Below, piece after piece: positions 1 through 14,533 of a DNA stretch of 64,000 bases. The stretch is from Aristolochia californica. Its lineage: Eukaryota; Streptophyta; Magnoliopsida; Piperales; Aristolochiaceae. The notes below the pieces were generated by a model, which was given only the letters and a program-made list of their open reading frames with translations, made no database searches and was not told the origin of the DNA. The position numbers and the translations under genes are program-made. The stretch is taken from positions 18,288,801 through 18,352,800 of the forward strand of contig JARWKL010000015.1 of the NCBI GenBank assembly GCA_029961685.1. Reading direction: 5' to 3'. Within the stretch, counting starts at the first letter, position 1. Each line of letters starts with the position of its first letter.

Positions 1-3000
1 GAAATGACTTATGGTTAGGGAGTCAACACTCAGTTAAAAATGCCTCGCCCCCCTCTTCCGATGATTGCAAAACCCAATATATAAAAAAATAAAAAAAGTT
101 TACAATCCTTAAAAATCACAGATACTTTTTGGAATTATCTCTCTCAGCATTTGGGGATTTCCATTTTGGATGTTTAATTTTCTTTCAAATCCAAAGTTGA
201 GTTTCACTCTCCCATCTTTCTTGTAAATAAAAAGATAAGGCAAATAGATCACAACATAATTAAAATTTTGAGAGTTTATATACGCAAAAAATTGAAAACT
301 ATAATAAATGTAAGAGAAGAAAATGATTTCATTCACTAAAAAAGAACACCAAAGTTTTGTTATCCATGTTTCAAAAATTTCACTTTTATAAGAAAGAAAT
401 TTTTAATTGATCCTAACATGTTTTAAATGTTGTGGATTTGCATGACTGAAACATGTTGAAGATGCAAATGACCTAATGATCCAAAAATTTCGAGTAGAAA
501 AAATTAAATTCTCAAGTTAACGTGCGGTGGGATATTTACGAGAGCCAAACAACACACTTTTTGCCTATTTTACAAAAGGCGGACCTAACAATCATAGATC
601 ATCGTAAATATTTTTATCGATTAATGATGTGTAATGGCTATAATTTTTGTTAGAAATGACTTATGGTTTGGGAGTCAACACTCAGTTAAAAATGCCTTGT
701 CCTCCCTCTTCTGATGATAGCATAAACCAATATATAAAAAACTAAAAGAGTTTAGAATCCATAAAAATCACAGATACATTTTGGAATTATCTCTCTCAGC
801 ATTTGTGCATTTAATTTTGGATGTTCAATTTTTTTTCAAATCCAAACTTGAGTTTTCACTCTCCCATTTTTTTCGTAAACAAAAAGATAAGGCAAATAGA
901 TCACAACAAAATAAAAATTTTAGAGTTTATGTGCAAAAAATTGGAAACTACAATAAATGTAAGAGAATAAAATTATTTCACGCACTAAAAATGAACACCA
1001 AACTTTTGTTATCCATGTTTGGGAAATTCCACTACTACAACCCCTCATGACTTGGAGGAACTTTATAAGAAAGAGATTTCTAATTGATCCTAACTTGTTT
1101 TAAATGTGGGGGATATGCATGCCTGAAACATGTTGATGATGCAAATGACCTAATGATGCAAAAATTTCAAGTTGATAAAATTTAATTCTCAAGTTCTCGT
1201 GCGGTGGGATATTTACCTGCGCCAAACAACCGACTTTTTGCATATTTTACAAAAAGCGGACCTAACAGTCACAGATCATCACAAATGTTTTTATCGATTA
1301 ATGATGTGTAACGGCAATACGTTTTGTTAGAAATGACTTATGGTATGGGAGTCAACACTCAGTTAAAAATATCTCACCCCCCTCTTCCGATGATTGCAAA
1401 ACCCAATATATAAAAAACTAAAAGAGTTTACAATCCTTAAAAATTACAAATACTTTTTGGAATTATCTCTCTCAGCATTTGTGCATTGCCATTTTCGATG
1501 TTCAATTTTTTTAAAAATCCAAACTTGTGTTTTCACTTTCCCATTTTTCTCTAAAACAAAAAGATAAGGCAAATAGATCACAACGAAATGAAAGTTTTAG
1601 AGTTCATGTATGCAAAAAATTGAAAACTATAATGAATGTAAGTGAAGAAAATTATTTCACGCACTAAAAATGAACACCAATGTTTTGTTATCCTTGTTTG
1701 GGAAATTCCACTAGTACAACCCCTAATAGCTTGGTGGAATTTTATAAGAAAGATATTTCTAATTGATCCTAACCTGTTTTAAATGTGGTGGATATGCAAG
1801 CCTGAAACATATTGAAGATGCAAATGACCTAATGATCCAAAAATTTCAAGGAGTACAAAAAAAACTAAATTCTCATGTTAACTTGCGGTGGGATATGTAC
1901 TAGAGCCAAACAAACCACTTTTTGCCTATTTTTCAAAAAGTGGACCTAACAATCACAGATCATCATAAATGTTTTGATTGATTAATGATGTGTAATGGCT
2001 ATAACGTTTGTTAGAAATGACTTATGGTTTAGGAGTCAACAGTCAGTTAAAAAAGTATCGCACCTCCCCCCCACCCCCTTCCGATGATAGCAAAACCCAA
2101 TATATAAAAAACAAAAGGGTTTAAAGTCGTTAAAAATCATAGATACATTTTTGAATTATCTCTCTCAAAATTTGTGCATTTCCATTTTGGATGTTCAATT
2201 TTTTTCAAATCCAAACTTGCGTTTTCACTCTCCCAATTTTCTCGTAAACAAAACTATAAGACAAATAGATCACAACAAAATGAAAATTTTAGAGTTTATG
2301 TATGCAAAAAATTTTAAACTATAATAAATTTAGGTGAAGAAAATGATTTCACGCACTAAAAATGAACACCAAGGTTTTGTTGTCCATGTTTGGGAAATTT
2401 CACTAGTACAACCCCTAATGACTTGGTGGAACTTTATAAGAAAGAGATTTCTGATTGATCCTAACATGTTTTAAATGTGGTGGATATGCATGCCTTAAAC
2501 ATGTTGAAAATGCAAATGACCTAATGATCCAAAAATTTCAAGGAGTAGAAAAAATTAAATTCCCAAGTTAACGTGCGGTGGGATATTTACCAGAGCCAAA
2601 CAACCCACTTTTTGCCTATTTTACAAAAAGCAAGTCTAACAATCATAGATAATCGTAAATGTTTTGATCGATTAATTATGTGTAACAGCTATAATTTTTT
2701 TTAGAATCGACTTATGATTTGGGACTCAACACTCAGTTAAAAATGCCTCGCCCTCCCCTCTTCCGATGATTGCAAAACCCAATATATAAAAAACTAAAAG
2801 AGTTTATAGTCCTTAAAAATCACTGATAATTTTTGGAATTATCTCTCTTAGCCTTTGTGCATTTCCATTTTGGAAGTTCAATCTTTTTCAAATCCAAACT
2901 TGAGTTTTCACTCTCTCATTTTTCTCGTAAAAAAAGAAAAGAAAAGGCAAATAGATCATAACAAAATGAAAATTTTAGAGTTTATGTAAGCAAAAAATTG

Positions 3001-4127
3001 AAAACTATAATGAATGTAAGTGAAGAAAATTATTTAATGCACTAAAAATGAACACCAAAGTTTTGTTATCCATGTTTGGGAAATACCACGAATACAACCC
3101 CTAATAGCTTGGTGGAATTATATAAGAAAGAGATTTCTAATTGATCCTAACCTGTTTTAAATGTGGTGGATATGCATGCCTAAAACATGTTGAAGTAGCA
3201 AATGTCCTCATGATCCAAAATTTTCAACGAGTAGTAAAAATTAAATTCTCAAGTTAACATGCAGTAGGATATTTACCAGAGCCAAACAACCCACTTTTTG
3301 GCTATTTTACAAAACGTGGATGTAACAATCATAGATCATCGTAAATGTTTTGTTCAATTAATCATGTGTAATGGCTATAATGTTTGTTAGAAATGACTTT
3401 TGATTTGGGAGTCAACACTCAGTTAAAAATGCCTCGCCCCTCCCTCTTCCGATGATAGAAAAACCCAATATATAAATAAATAAGTGAGTTTACAGTCCTT
3501 AAAAATCACAGATACATTTTGGAATTATATCTCTCAGCATTTGTGCATTTCCATTTTGGATGTTCAATTTTTTTTCAGATCCAAACTTGAGTTTTTACTC
3601 CCCCATTTTTCTCTGAAAAAAAAAAAGAAATGGCAAATAGATAAAAAAAAATGAAAATTTTAGAGTTTTTTGCAAAAAATTGGAAACTACAATAAATGTA
3701 AGAGAATAAATTTATTTCATGCACTAAAAAAGAACACCAAACTTTTGTTACCCATGTTTGGGAAATTCCACTAGTAAAACCCCTAATAGCTTGGTGGAAT
3801 TTTATAAGAAAGAGATTTCTAATTGATCCTAACATGTTTTAAATGTGGTGGATATGCATGTCTTAAACATGTTGAAGAAGCAAATGACCTAATGACCTAA
3901 AAATTTAAAGGAGTAGAAAAAAATTAATTCTCAAGTTAACGGGCGATGGGATATTTACCAGAGCCAAACAACCCACTTTTTGCCAATTTTACAAAAAGCG
4001 GACCTAACAGATCATCATAAATTTTTTTATCGATTAATGATGTGTAACGGCTATAATTTTTGTTAGCAATGACTTATGGTTTGGGAGTCAACACTCAGTA
4101 AAAAATTCCAAGCCCAATCACAACCCC

Positions 4128-4128
<1 letters not shown>

Positions 4129-4166
<38 letters not shown>
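4129..4166 (+). repeat. C tract, 38 bases
   Basis: Uninterrupted C run at the C-rich site of the monomer starting at 4071, followed directly by an AC dinucleotide tract. Confidence 0.9.
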
Positions 4167-4180
<14 letters not shown>

Positions 4181-4186
4181 ACACAC
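4167..4186 (+). repeat. (AC)10 microsatellite
   Basis: Ten AC units directly after the C tract. It is the only dinucleotide tract of this kind I noticed in the array. Confidence 0.95.
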
Positions 4187-7100
4187 TCTTCAGATTTTTG
4201 ACAACCCCAATATATAAAAAACTAAATGAGTTTACAATCCTTAATAATCAGAGATACTTTTTGGAATTATCTCTCTCACCATTTATGCATTTCTATTTTG
4301 GATGTTACATTTTATTTAAAAGATTAATAAATGTAAGTGAAGAAAATTATTTCATGCACTAAAAATGAACACCAAATTTTTCTTATCCATGTTTGAGAAA
4401 TTCCACTAGTACAACCCCTAATAGCTTGGTGGAATTTTATAACAAAAGAGTTTTCTAATTGAATCCTAACATGTTTTAAATGTGGGGGAGTGCATGCCTG
4501 AAACATGTTGAAGATGCAAATGACCTAATGATAAAAAAAGTTCAAGGAGTTGAAGAAATTAAATTGTCAAGTTAACGTTTGGTGGGATATTTACTAGAGC
4601 CAAACAACCCAGTTTTTTGCCTATTTTAAAAAAAGCGAACCTAACAATCATAGATCATCGTAAATGTTTTCATCGATTAATGATATGTAATGGCTATAAT
4701 TTTTGTTAGAAATGACTTATGGTTTGGGAGTCAACACTCAATTAAAAATGCCTCGCCCCCCTCTTCCGATGATTGAGAAACCCAATATATAAAAAATTAA
4801 AAGATTATAAAATCATTTAAAATCACAGATTATTTTTGGAATTAACTCTCTCAGAATTTGTGCATTTCCATTTTGGAAGTTCAATTTTTTTTCAAATCCA
4901 AACCTGAGTTTTCACTCTCCCATTTTTCTCAAAAACAAAAGGATAAGGTAAATAGATCACAACAAAATGAAAATTTTAGAGTTTATGTATGCAAAAAATT
5001 GAAAACTATAATAAATGTAATGAAGAAAATTATTTCACACGCTAAAAATGAACAACAAAGTGTTGTTATCCATGTTTGGGAAATTCCACAAGTACAATCC
5101 CTAATAAATTGGTGGAATTTTATAAGAAAAGGATTTCTAATTGATCCTAACATGTTTTAAATGTGGAAGATATGCATTCCTGAAACATGTTGAAGATTCA
5201 AAGACTTAATGATCCAAAAATTTCAAGGACTAGAAACAGTTAAATTCTCAAGTTAACGAGCGGTGGGATATTTACCAGAGCTAAACAACCACTTTTTGCC
5301 TATTTTACGAAAGGAGGACCTAACATTCATAGATCATCATAAATGTTTTGATCGATTAATGATGTGTAACGGCTATAATTTTTGTTAGAAATGACTTATG
5401 GTTTGGGAGTCAACACTCAGTTAAAAATACCTCAACCCCCCTTTTTCGAAGATTGCAAAACGTAATATACAAAAAACTAAAAGAGTTTACAATCCTTCAA
5501 AATCACAGATACTTTTTGGAATTATCTATCTCAGCATTTGTGTATTTCCATTTTGGACCTTCAATTTTTTTTCAAATCCAAACTTGTCCGACTTTTCTTG
5601 AAAACAAAATGATCACAAAAAAAATGAAAATTTTAGAGTTCGTGAATGCAAAAAATTTGAAAACTATAATAAATGTTAGTGAAGAAAATTATTTCACGTT
5701 CTAAAAATGAACACCAAAGTGTTGTTATCCATGTTTGGGAAATTCCACAAGTACAACCCCTAATAGCTTGGTGGAATTTTATAACAAAGAGATTTCTATT
5801 TGATCCTAACATGTTTTAAATGTGGTGAATATGCATGCCTGAAATATGTTGAAGATTCAAAAGACCTAGTGATCCAAAAATTTCAAGGAGTAGATCACAA
5901 GTTAACGTGCGATGGGATATTTACCAGAGCCAAATAACCCACTTTTACCCTATTTTATACAAAGCAGTCCTGACAATCATAGATCATCGTAAATGTTTTG
6001 ATCAATTAATGTTGTGTAATGGCTATAATTTTTGTTAGAAATGACTTATGGTTTGGGAGTCAACTCTCGGTTAAAAATGTCTTACCACCCTTCTTCCGAT
6101 GAATGCAATATATAAAAAACTAAAAGAGTTTAAAATCCTTAAAAATCACAGATACTTTTTGGAATTATCTCTCTCAGCATTTGTGCATTTCCATTTTGGA
6201 TGTTCAATTTTTTTCAAATCCAAACTTGAGTTTTCACTCTCTCGTTTTTCTCGTAATAAAAAATATAAGGCAAATAGATCACAACAAAATGAAAATTTTA
6301 GAGTTTATGTATGCAAAAAATTGAAAACTATAGTGAATGTTAGAGAAGAAAATTATTTCACGCACTAAAAATTAACTCCAAAGTTTTGTTATCCATGTTT
6401 TGGAAATTCCACTAGTACAACCGCTAATAGCTTGGTGGAATTTTATAAGAAAAAGATTTCAAATTGATCCTAACCTATTGAAATGTGGTGGATATGCATC
6501 CCCGAAACATGTTGTTGATGCAAATGGCCTATTGGTCCAATAATTTCAAGGAGTAGAAAAAATTAAATTCTCAAGTTAACGTGCAGTGGGATATTTACTA
6601 GAGCCAAACAACCTACTTTTTGCCTATTTAACAAAAAGGAAACCTAACAATCATAGATCATCGTAAATGTTTTCATCAATTAATGATATGTAACGGCTAT
6701 AAATTTTGTTAGAAATGACTTATGGTTTGGGAGTCAACACTCAGTTAAAAATGCCTCGCCCCCCTCTTCCGATGATTGTGAAACCCAATATATAAAAAAT
6801 TAAAAATTTTTATAATCATTTAAAATCACAGATTCTTTTTGGAATTAACTATCTCAGCATTTGTGCATTTCCAATTTGGAAGTTCAATTTTTTTTCAAAT
6901 CCAAACTTGAGTTTTCACTCTCCCATATTTCTCAAAAACAAAAAGATAAGGTAAATAGATCAAATAAAAATAAAAATTTTAGAGTCTATTTTTTCAAAAA
7001 ATTGAAAACTATAATAAATGTATGGGAAGAAAATTATTTCACGCACTAGAGATGAACACCAAAGTTTTGTTATCCATGTTTGGCAAATTCCACTAGTACA

Positions 7101-7321
7101 ACCCCTAATAGCTTGGTGGAATTTTATAAGAAAGAGATTTCAAATTGATCCTAACCTATTGAAATATGGTGGATATGCATCCCTGAAACATGTTGTTGAT
7201 GCAAATGGCCTATTGGTCCAACAATTTCAAGGAGTAGAAAAAATTAAATCCTCAAGTTAACGTGCGGTGGGATATTTACTAGAGCCAAACAACCTACTTT
7301 TTGCCTATTTAACAAAAAAGC

Positions 7322-7398
7322 GAACCTTACAATCATAGATCATCGTCAATGTTTTGATCCATCCTTACAATGTTTTGAACCTTACAATCATAGATCAT
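7322..7398 (+). repeat. Small tandem duplication inside a monomer
   Basis: GAACCTTACAATCATAGATC occurs at 7322 and again at 7377, a 55-bp offset. It makes this monomer (6717-7444) 728 bp long. Confidence 0.85.
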
Positions 7399-8118
7399 AG
7401 ATAGCTGTTAATGATGTGTAACTGCTATAATGTTTGTTAGAAATGACTTATGGTTTCGAAGTAAAAACTCGGTTAGAAATGCCTCGTCCCCCCACTTTCG
7501 ATGAATGCAAAACCCAATATATAAAAAACTAAAAGAGTTTACAATCCTTACAAATCACAGATACATTTTGGAATTATCTCTATCAACATTTGTACATTTC
7601 CATTTTGGAAGTTTAAATTTTTTTAAATTCCAAACTTGAGTTTTCACTCTCCCATTTTTCTCGTAAACCAAAAGATAACGTAAATAGATCACAAAAAAAT
7701 GAAAATTTTAGAGTTTAAGTATACAAAAAATTGAAAACTATTTTAAATTTAAGTGAAGAAAAAGATTTCACGCACTAAAAATGAACACCAAAGTTTTGTT
7801 ATCAATGTTTGGGAAATTCCACTAGTAGAACCCCTAATAGCTTGGTGGAATTTTATAAGAAATAGATTTCTAAATGATCCTAACATGTTTTAAATGTGGT
7901 GGATATGCATGCCTAAAACATATTGAAGATTCAAAAGACCTAATGATCCAAAAATTTCAAGGAGTAGAAAAAATTAAATTCTCAAGTTAACGTGCGGTGG
8001 GATATTTACTAGAGCCAAACAACCCACTTTTTGCTTATTTTACAAAAGGAGGACCTAACATTCTTAGATCATCGTAAATGTTTTGATCGATTAATGAAGT
8101 GTAATGGCTATATTTTTT

Positions 8119-8355
8119 GTTTAAATGTGGTGGATATGTATGTCTGAAACAATTTGAAAATGTAAATGATCTTATGCTCCAAAAATTTCTAGTAGAAAAA
8201 ATTAAATTGTCAAGTTAATGTGCGGTGGGATATTTATAATAGCCAAACAACCCACTTTTTGCCTATTTTACAAAAAGCAGACCAAACAATCATTGATCAT
8301 CATAAATGTTTTGAAAAATTAATGATGCGTAATGGCTATAATTTTAGTTATAAAT
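8119..8355 (+). repeat. Truncated monomer remnant (3' third only)
   Basis: After the end of the monomer at 7445 the text jumps from TATTTTTTGTT into TTAAATGTGGTGG, skipping about 440 bp. The join uses a shared TGTT, present in both TTTTTGTTAGAAATG and ACATGTTTTAAATG. Only the last 235 bp or so of a monomer remain before the next anchor. Confidence 0.9.
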
Positions 8356-11300
8356 GACTTATGGTTTGGGAGTCAACACAGTTAAAAATGCCTCCCCCCC
8401 TTTTCCTCTGATTGCAAAACCAATATATAAAAAACTAATAGAGTTTACAATCCTTAAAAATCACAGATACTTTTTGGAATTATCTCTCTCAGCATTTGTG
8501 AATTTCCATTTTGGATGTTCAATTTTTTTTTAAATCCAAACTTTACTTTTTACTCTCCCATTTTTCCCGTAATAAAAAAGATAAGGCCAATATATCACAA
8601 CAAAATGAAAATTTTAGAGTTTATGTCTGCAAAAAATTGAAAACTATAATAAATGTAAGTGAAGAAAGTTATTTCACTCACTAACAATCAACACCAAAGT
8701 TTTGTTATCCATGTTTGGAAAATTCCACTAGTACAACCCCTAATAGCTTGGTGGAATTTTGTAAGAAAGAGATTTCTAATTGAACCCTAACGTGTTTTAA
8801 ATGTGGTTGATATGCATGACTGAAACATGTTGAAGATGCAAATGACTTAATGATCTAAAAATTTCAAGGAGTAGAAAAAATTAAATTCTCATGTTAACGT
8901 GCGGCGGGATATTTACGAGAGGTTAACAGCCCACTTTTTGCCAATTTTACAAAAAGTGGATCTAACAAACATAGATCATCCTAAATGTTTTAATCGATTA
9001 ATGATGTGTAACGGCTATAATATTTCTAAGAAATGACTTATGGTTTGGGAGGCAACACTCAATTAAAAATGCCTTGCCCCCTCTTCCTATGATTGCAAAA
9101 CCCAATATATAAAAAACTAAAAGAGTTTACAATCCTTAAAAATCATAAATACTTTTTGGAATTATCTCTCTCAGCATTTGTGCATTTCTATTTTGGATGT
9201 TATATTGTTTTTTAAATCCAAACTTGAGTTTTCACTCTCGCATTTTTGTCGTAAACAAAAAGATAAGACAAATAGATCACAAAAAAATTAAAATTTTAGA
9301 CTTTATGTATGCAAAAAAATGAAAACTATAATAAATGTAAGTGAAGAAAATTATTTCACGCATTTAAAATTAACACCAAAGTTTTGTTATCCAAGTTTTG
9401 GTAATTCCACTAGTACAACCCCTAATAGCGTGTCGGAATTATATAAGAAAGAGATTTCTAATTGATCCTAACATGTTTTAAATGTGATGGATATGCATGC
9501 CTAAAACATGTTGAAGATGCAAATGACCTAATTACCCAAAAATTTCAAGTAAAAAAAATTAAATTCTCATGTTAATGTGCGGTGGGATATTTACCAGAGC
9601 CAAACAACCCACTGTTAGCCTATTTTACAAAAAGAGGACCTAACAATCATTGATCATCGTAAATGTTTTGATCAATTAATGATGTGTAACGGCTAGAATG
9701 TTTTTTAGAAATGACTTTTGGTTTGGGAGTCAACACTGTTAAAAATGCCTCGCCCCCCCACTTTCGATAAATGTGAATCCCTGTATATAAAAAAATAAAA
9801 GAGTTTATAATCCTAAAAAATCGTAGATTCTTTTTGGAATTAACTCTCTCAGCATTTGTGCATTTCACTTTTGGATATTCAATTTTTTTTCAAAACCAAA
9901 CTTGAGTTTTCACTCTCCCATTTTTCTCGTAAACAAAAAGATATGGAAAATAGATCACAACCAAATTAAAATTTTAGAGTTTATGTTTGCAAAAAATTGA
10001 AATCTATAATATTTGTAAAAGAAGAAAATTATTTCACGCACTAAAAATGAACGCCAAAATTTTGTTATCGGTGTTTGGGAAATTCCACTAGTACAACCCC
10101 TAATAGTATGGTGGAATTATATAAGAAAGAGATTTCTTATTGATCCTAACATGTTTTAAATGTGATGGATATGCATGCCTGAAACATGTTGAAGATGCAA
10201 ATGACCTAGTGATCCAAAAATTTCAAGAAGTAGAAAAAATGAAATTTTCAAGTTAACATGCGGTGGGATATTTACCAAAACCAAACAACCCACTTTTTAC
10301 CTATTTTACAAAAAGTGGACCGAACAATCATAGATCCTCGTAAATGTTTTGATCAATTAATGATGTGTAATTTCTATAATTTTTGTTAGAAATGACTAAT
10401 GGTTTGGGAGTCAACACTAAGTTAAAAATGCCTCTTACGATGATTGTGAAACCCAATATATAAAAAATTCAATGAGTTTATAATCCTTAAAAATCACAGA
10501 TTCATTTTGGAATTATCTCTCTCAGCATTTGTGCATTTCCATTTTGGATGTTCAATATTTTTTCAAATCCAAACTCGAGTTTTCACTCTCCCTTTTTTCG
10601 TAAATAAAAAGATAGGGAAAATAGATCACAAAAAATTGAAAATTTTTGAGTTTAAGTATGCAAAAATTTGAAAACTCAAATAAATGTATGTGATGAATAT
10701 TATTTTACGCACTAAAAATGAACAAAAAAGTTCTGTTATCCATGTTTGTGAAATTCCACTAGTACAACCCCTAATAGCTTGGTGAAATTTTATAAGAAAG
10801 AGATTTCTAATTGATCCTCACATGTTTTAAATGTGCTGGATGTGCATGCCTGAAACATGTTGAAGATGCTAATGTCCTAATAATTTAAAAATTTTAAGGA
10901 GTAGAAAAAATTAAATTCTCAAGTTAACGTGTGGAAGGATATTATCCAGAGTCAAACAACCCACTTTTTGCCTATTTTAGAAAATTCAGACCTTACAATC
11001 ATAGATGATCGTAAATGTTTTGATCAATTATAGATGTGTCACAACTATAGTTTTTGTTAGAAATGACTGATGGGTTGGGAGTCAATACTGAGTAAAAAAT
11101 GCCTTGCCCCCCCTCTTCCGAAGATTGCAAAACACAATATATAAAAAACTAAAAGAGTTTACATTCTTGAAAAATCACAGATACTTTTAAAAATTATCTC
11201 TCTCAGTATTTGTGCATTTCCATTTTGGAAGTTCATTTTTTTTCAAATCCAAACTTGCGGTTTCTCTCTCCCATTTTTCTTGTAAACAAAAAGATAAGGT

Positions 11301-12473
11301 AAATAGATCACAACAAAATGAAAATTTTAGAGTTTATATATGCAAAAATTTGAAAACTATAACAAATGTAAGTGAAGAAAATTATTTCACGCACTAAAAA
11401 TGAACGCCAAAGTTTTGTTATCCATGTTTGGGAAATTCCACTAGTACAACCCCTAATTGCTTGGTGGAATTTTATAAGAAAGAGTTTTCTAATTGATCAT
11501 AACATGTTTTAAATGTGGTGGATAAACATGCATGAAACATGTTGAAGATGCAAATGACCTAATGATCCAAAAATTCCAAGGAGTAGAAAAAAATAAATTC
11601 TCAAGTTAACGTGCAGTGGGATATTTACCAGAGCCAAACAACCCATTTTTTGCCTTTTTTACAAAAAGTGGACCAAACAATTATAGATCATCGTAAATGT
11701 TTTGATCGATTAATTATGTGTAACGGCTATAATTTTTGTTAGAAATGACTTATGGTTTGGGAGTCAACACTCAAGATAAAAATGGCTCGGCCCCCTCTTC
11801 AGATGATTGCAAAACCCAATATATAAAAAACTAAAAGAGTTTACAATCCCTAAAAATCTCAGATGTTTTTTGGAATTATCTCTCTCAGCATTTGTACATT
11901 GCCTTTTTTGATGTTCAATATTTTTTCTAATCCAAACGTGAGTTTTCACTCTCCCATTTTTCTTGTAAACAAAAAGATAAAGCAAATAGATAAAAAAAAA
12001 TGAAAATTTTAGAGTTTTAGTATGCAAAATATTGATAACTATATCAAATGTAAGTGAATAAAATTATTTCACGCACTAAAAATGAACACCAAAGTTTTGT
12101 GATGCATGTTTGGGAAATTCCACTAGTACAACCACTTATAACTTGGTGGAATTTTATAAGAAAGAGATTTCTAATTGATCCTAACATGTTCTTAATGTGG
12201 TGGATATGCATGCCTGAAACATGTTGAAGATGCAAATGACCTAATGATCCAAAAATTTCAAAGAGTAGAACAAATTAAATTCTCAAGTTAATGTGCGGTG
12301 GGATATTTACCAATCCCAAACAACCCACTTTTTACTTATATTACAAAAAGCAGACCTAACAATCATAGATCATCATAAATGTTTCGATCGATTAATGATG
12401 TGTAACTGTTATATTTTTTGTTAGAAATGACCTAAGGTTTGGGAGTTAACACTCAGTTAAAATTGCTTCCCAA

Positions 12474-12500
12474 CCCCCCCCCCCCCCCCCCCCCCCCCCC
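12474..12500 (+). repeat. C tract, 27 bases
   Basis: C run at the usual monomer position, followed by a TCCCCTCCCTCTCTC transition. Confidence 0.9.
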
Positions 12501-13216
12501 TCCCCTCCCTCTCTCTTCCGATGATTGCAAAACCCAATATATAAAAAACTAAAAGAGTTTAAAATCCTTAAAAATCACACATACTTTTTGAATTATCTCT
12601 CTCAGCATTTGGGCATTTCCATTTTGGATGTTCAATATTTTTTCAAATCCAAACTTGAGTTTCCGCACTCTCTTTTTTCTCGTAAACAAAAAGATAAGGC
12701 AAATAGATCACAACAAAATGAAAATTTTAAAGTTTATGAATGCAAACAATTGGAAGCTATAATAAATGTAAGTGTGAAAAATTATTACATGCACAAAAAA
12801 TGAACACCAAAGTTTTGTTGTCCATGTTTGGGAAATTCCACTAGTACAACCCCTAATAGCTTGGTCGAATTTTATAAGAAAGAGATTTCTAATTGATCCT
12901 AACATGTTTGAAATGTGGTGGATATGCATGCCTGAAACACGATGAAGATGCAAATGACCTAATGATCCAAAAAATTCAAGGAGTAGAAAAAATTAAATTC
13001 TCAAGTTAACTTATCGTTGGATATTTACCGGAGCCAAATAACCCTCTTTATGCCTATTTTACAAAAAGCAGACCTAACAATCATAGATCATCGTAAATGT
13101 TTTGATTGATTAATGATGAGTAACGACTATAATTTTTGTTAGAAATGACTTAAGGTTTGGGAGTCAACACTCAGTTAAAAATGGCTTGCCCCCCAAACCC
13201 CCACACCCCCACCCCA

Positions 13217-13242
13217 CCCCCCCCCCCCCCCCCCCCCCCCCC
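13217..13242 (+). repeat. C tract, 26 bases
   Basis: C run preceded by A-interrupted C stretches from about 13190, in the monomer directly after the one with the 12474 tract. Confidence 0.9.
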
Positions 13243-14533
13243 TCTTCCGATGAGTGCAAAACCCAATATATAAAAAACTAAAGGATTTTACAATCCTTAA
13301 AAATCATAGATACTTTTTGGAATTATCTCTCTCAGCATTTGTACATTTTCATCTTCGATGTTCAATTTTTTTTCAAATCCAAACTTGAATTTTCACTCTG
13401 CCTTTTTTCTGGTAAACAAAAAGATAAGGCAAATAGATCACAACACAATTAAAATTTTAGAGTTGATGACTGCATACAATTGAAAACTATAATAAATTTA
13501 AGTGAAGAAAATTATTTCACGCACTAAAAATGAACACCAAAGTTTTGTTATCCATGTTTGGCAAATTCCACTAGTACAACCCTTAATAGCTTGGCGGAAT
13601 TTTATAAAAAAGAGATTTCTAATATATCCTAACATGTTTTCAATATGGTGGATATGCATGCCTGAAACAAGTTGAAAATGCAAATGACCTAATGATCCAA
13701 AAATTTCAAGAAGTAGAAAATATTAAATTCTCAAGTTAACGTGCGGAGGGATATTTGCCAGAGCCAAACAACCCACTTTTTGCCTATTTTACAAAAAGTG
13801 GACCTAACAATCATAGATCATCATAAATGTTTTGATTGATTAATGATGTGTAATGGCTACAATTTTTGTTAGAAATGGCTTATGGTTTTGGAATCAACAC
13901 TCAGTTAAAAATGCTTCGCCCCTCCGCCCCCTAAAAAACTAAAAGAGTTTACAATCCTTAAAAACCACATATACTTTTTGGAATTATCTCTCTCGGCATT
14001 TGTGCATCTCTATTTTGGATGTTCAATGTTTTTTCAAATCCAAACTTGAGTTTTCACTACCTTTTTTCTCGTAAAAAAAAAAGAAAAGGCAAATACATCA
14101 CAACAAAATGAAAATTTTAGAGTTTATGTATAAAAAAAATTGAAAACTATAACAAATGTAAGTGAAGAAAATTATTTCACGCTCTAAAAATAAACACCAA
14201 AATTTTGTTATCCATGTTTGGGAAATTCTACTAGTACAACCCCTAATAGCTTGGTGGAATTTTATATGAAAGAGATTTCTAATTGATCCTAAAATGTTTT
14301 AAATGTGGATATGCATGCCTGAAACATGTTGAAGATGTAAATGACCTAATGATCCTAAAATTTCAAGGTGTAAAAAAAAATAAATTGTCAAGTTAACGAG
14401 TGGTGGGCTATTTACCAGAGCCAAACAACTTACTTTTTGCCTATTTTACAAAAAGTGGACCTAACAATCATAGATCATCGAAAATGTTTTGATAAATTAA
14501 TGATGTGTAAGAGCTATAATTTTTGTTAGAAAT

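Larger units (their letters stand above)
4071..4713 (+). repeat. Monomer with internal deletion and expanded microsatellite
   Basis: It is 643 bp long even though it holds 38 C and ten AC units. Near 4320 the T-rich segment (TTACATTTTATTTAAAAGA) joins directly to TTAATAAATGTAAG, losing about 130 bp of the middle section that normally holds CAAATCCAAACTTGA and CTCTCCCATTTT. Confidence 0.85.
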
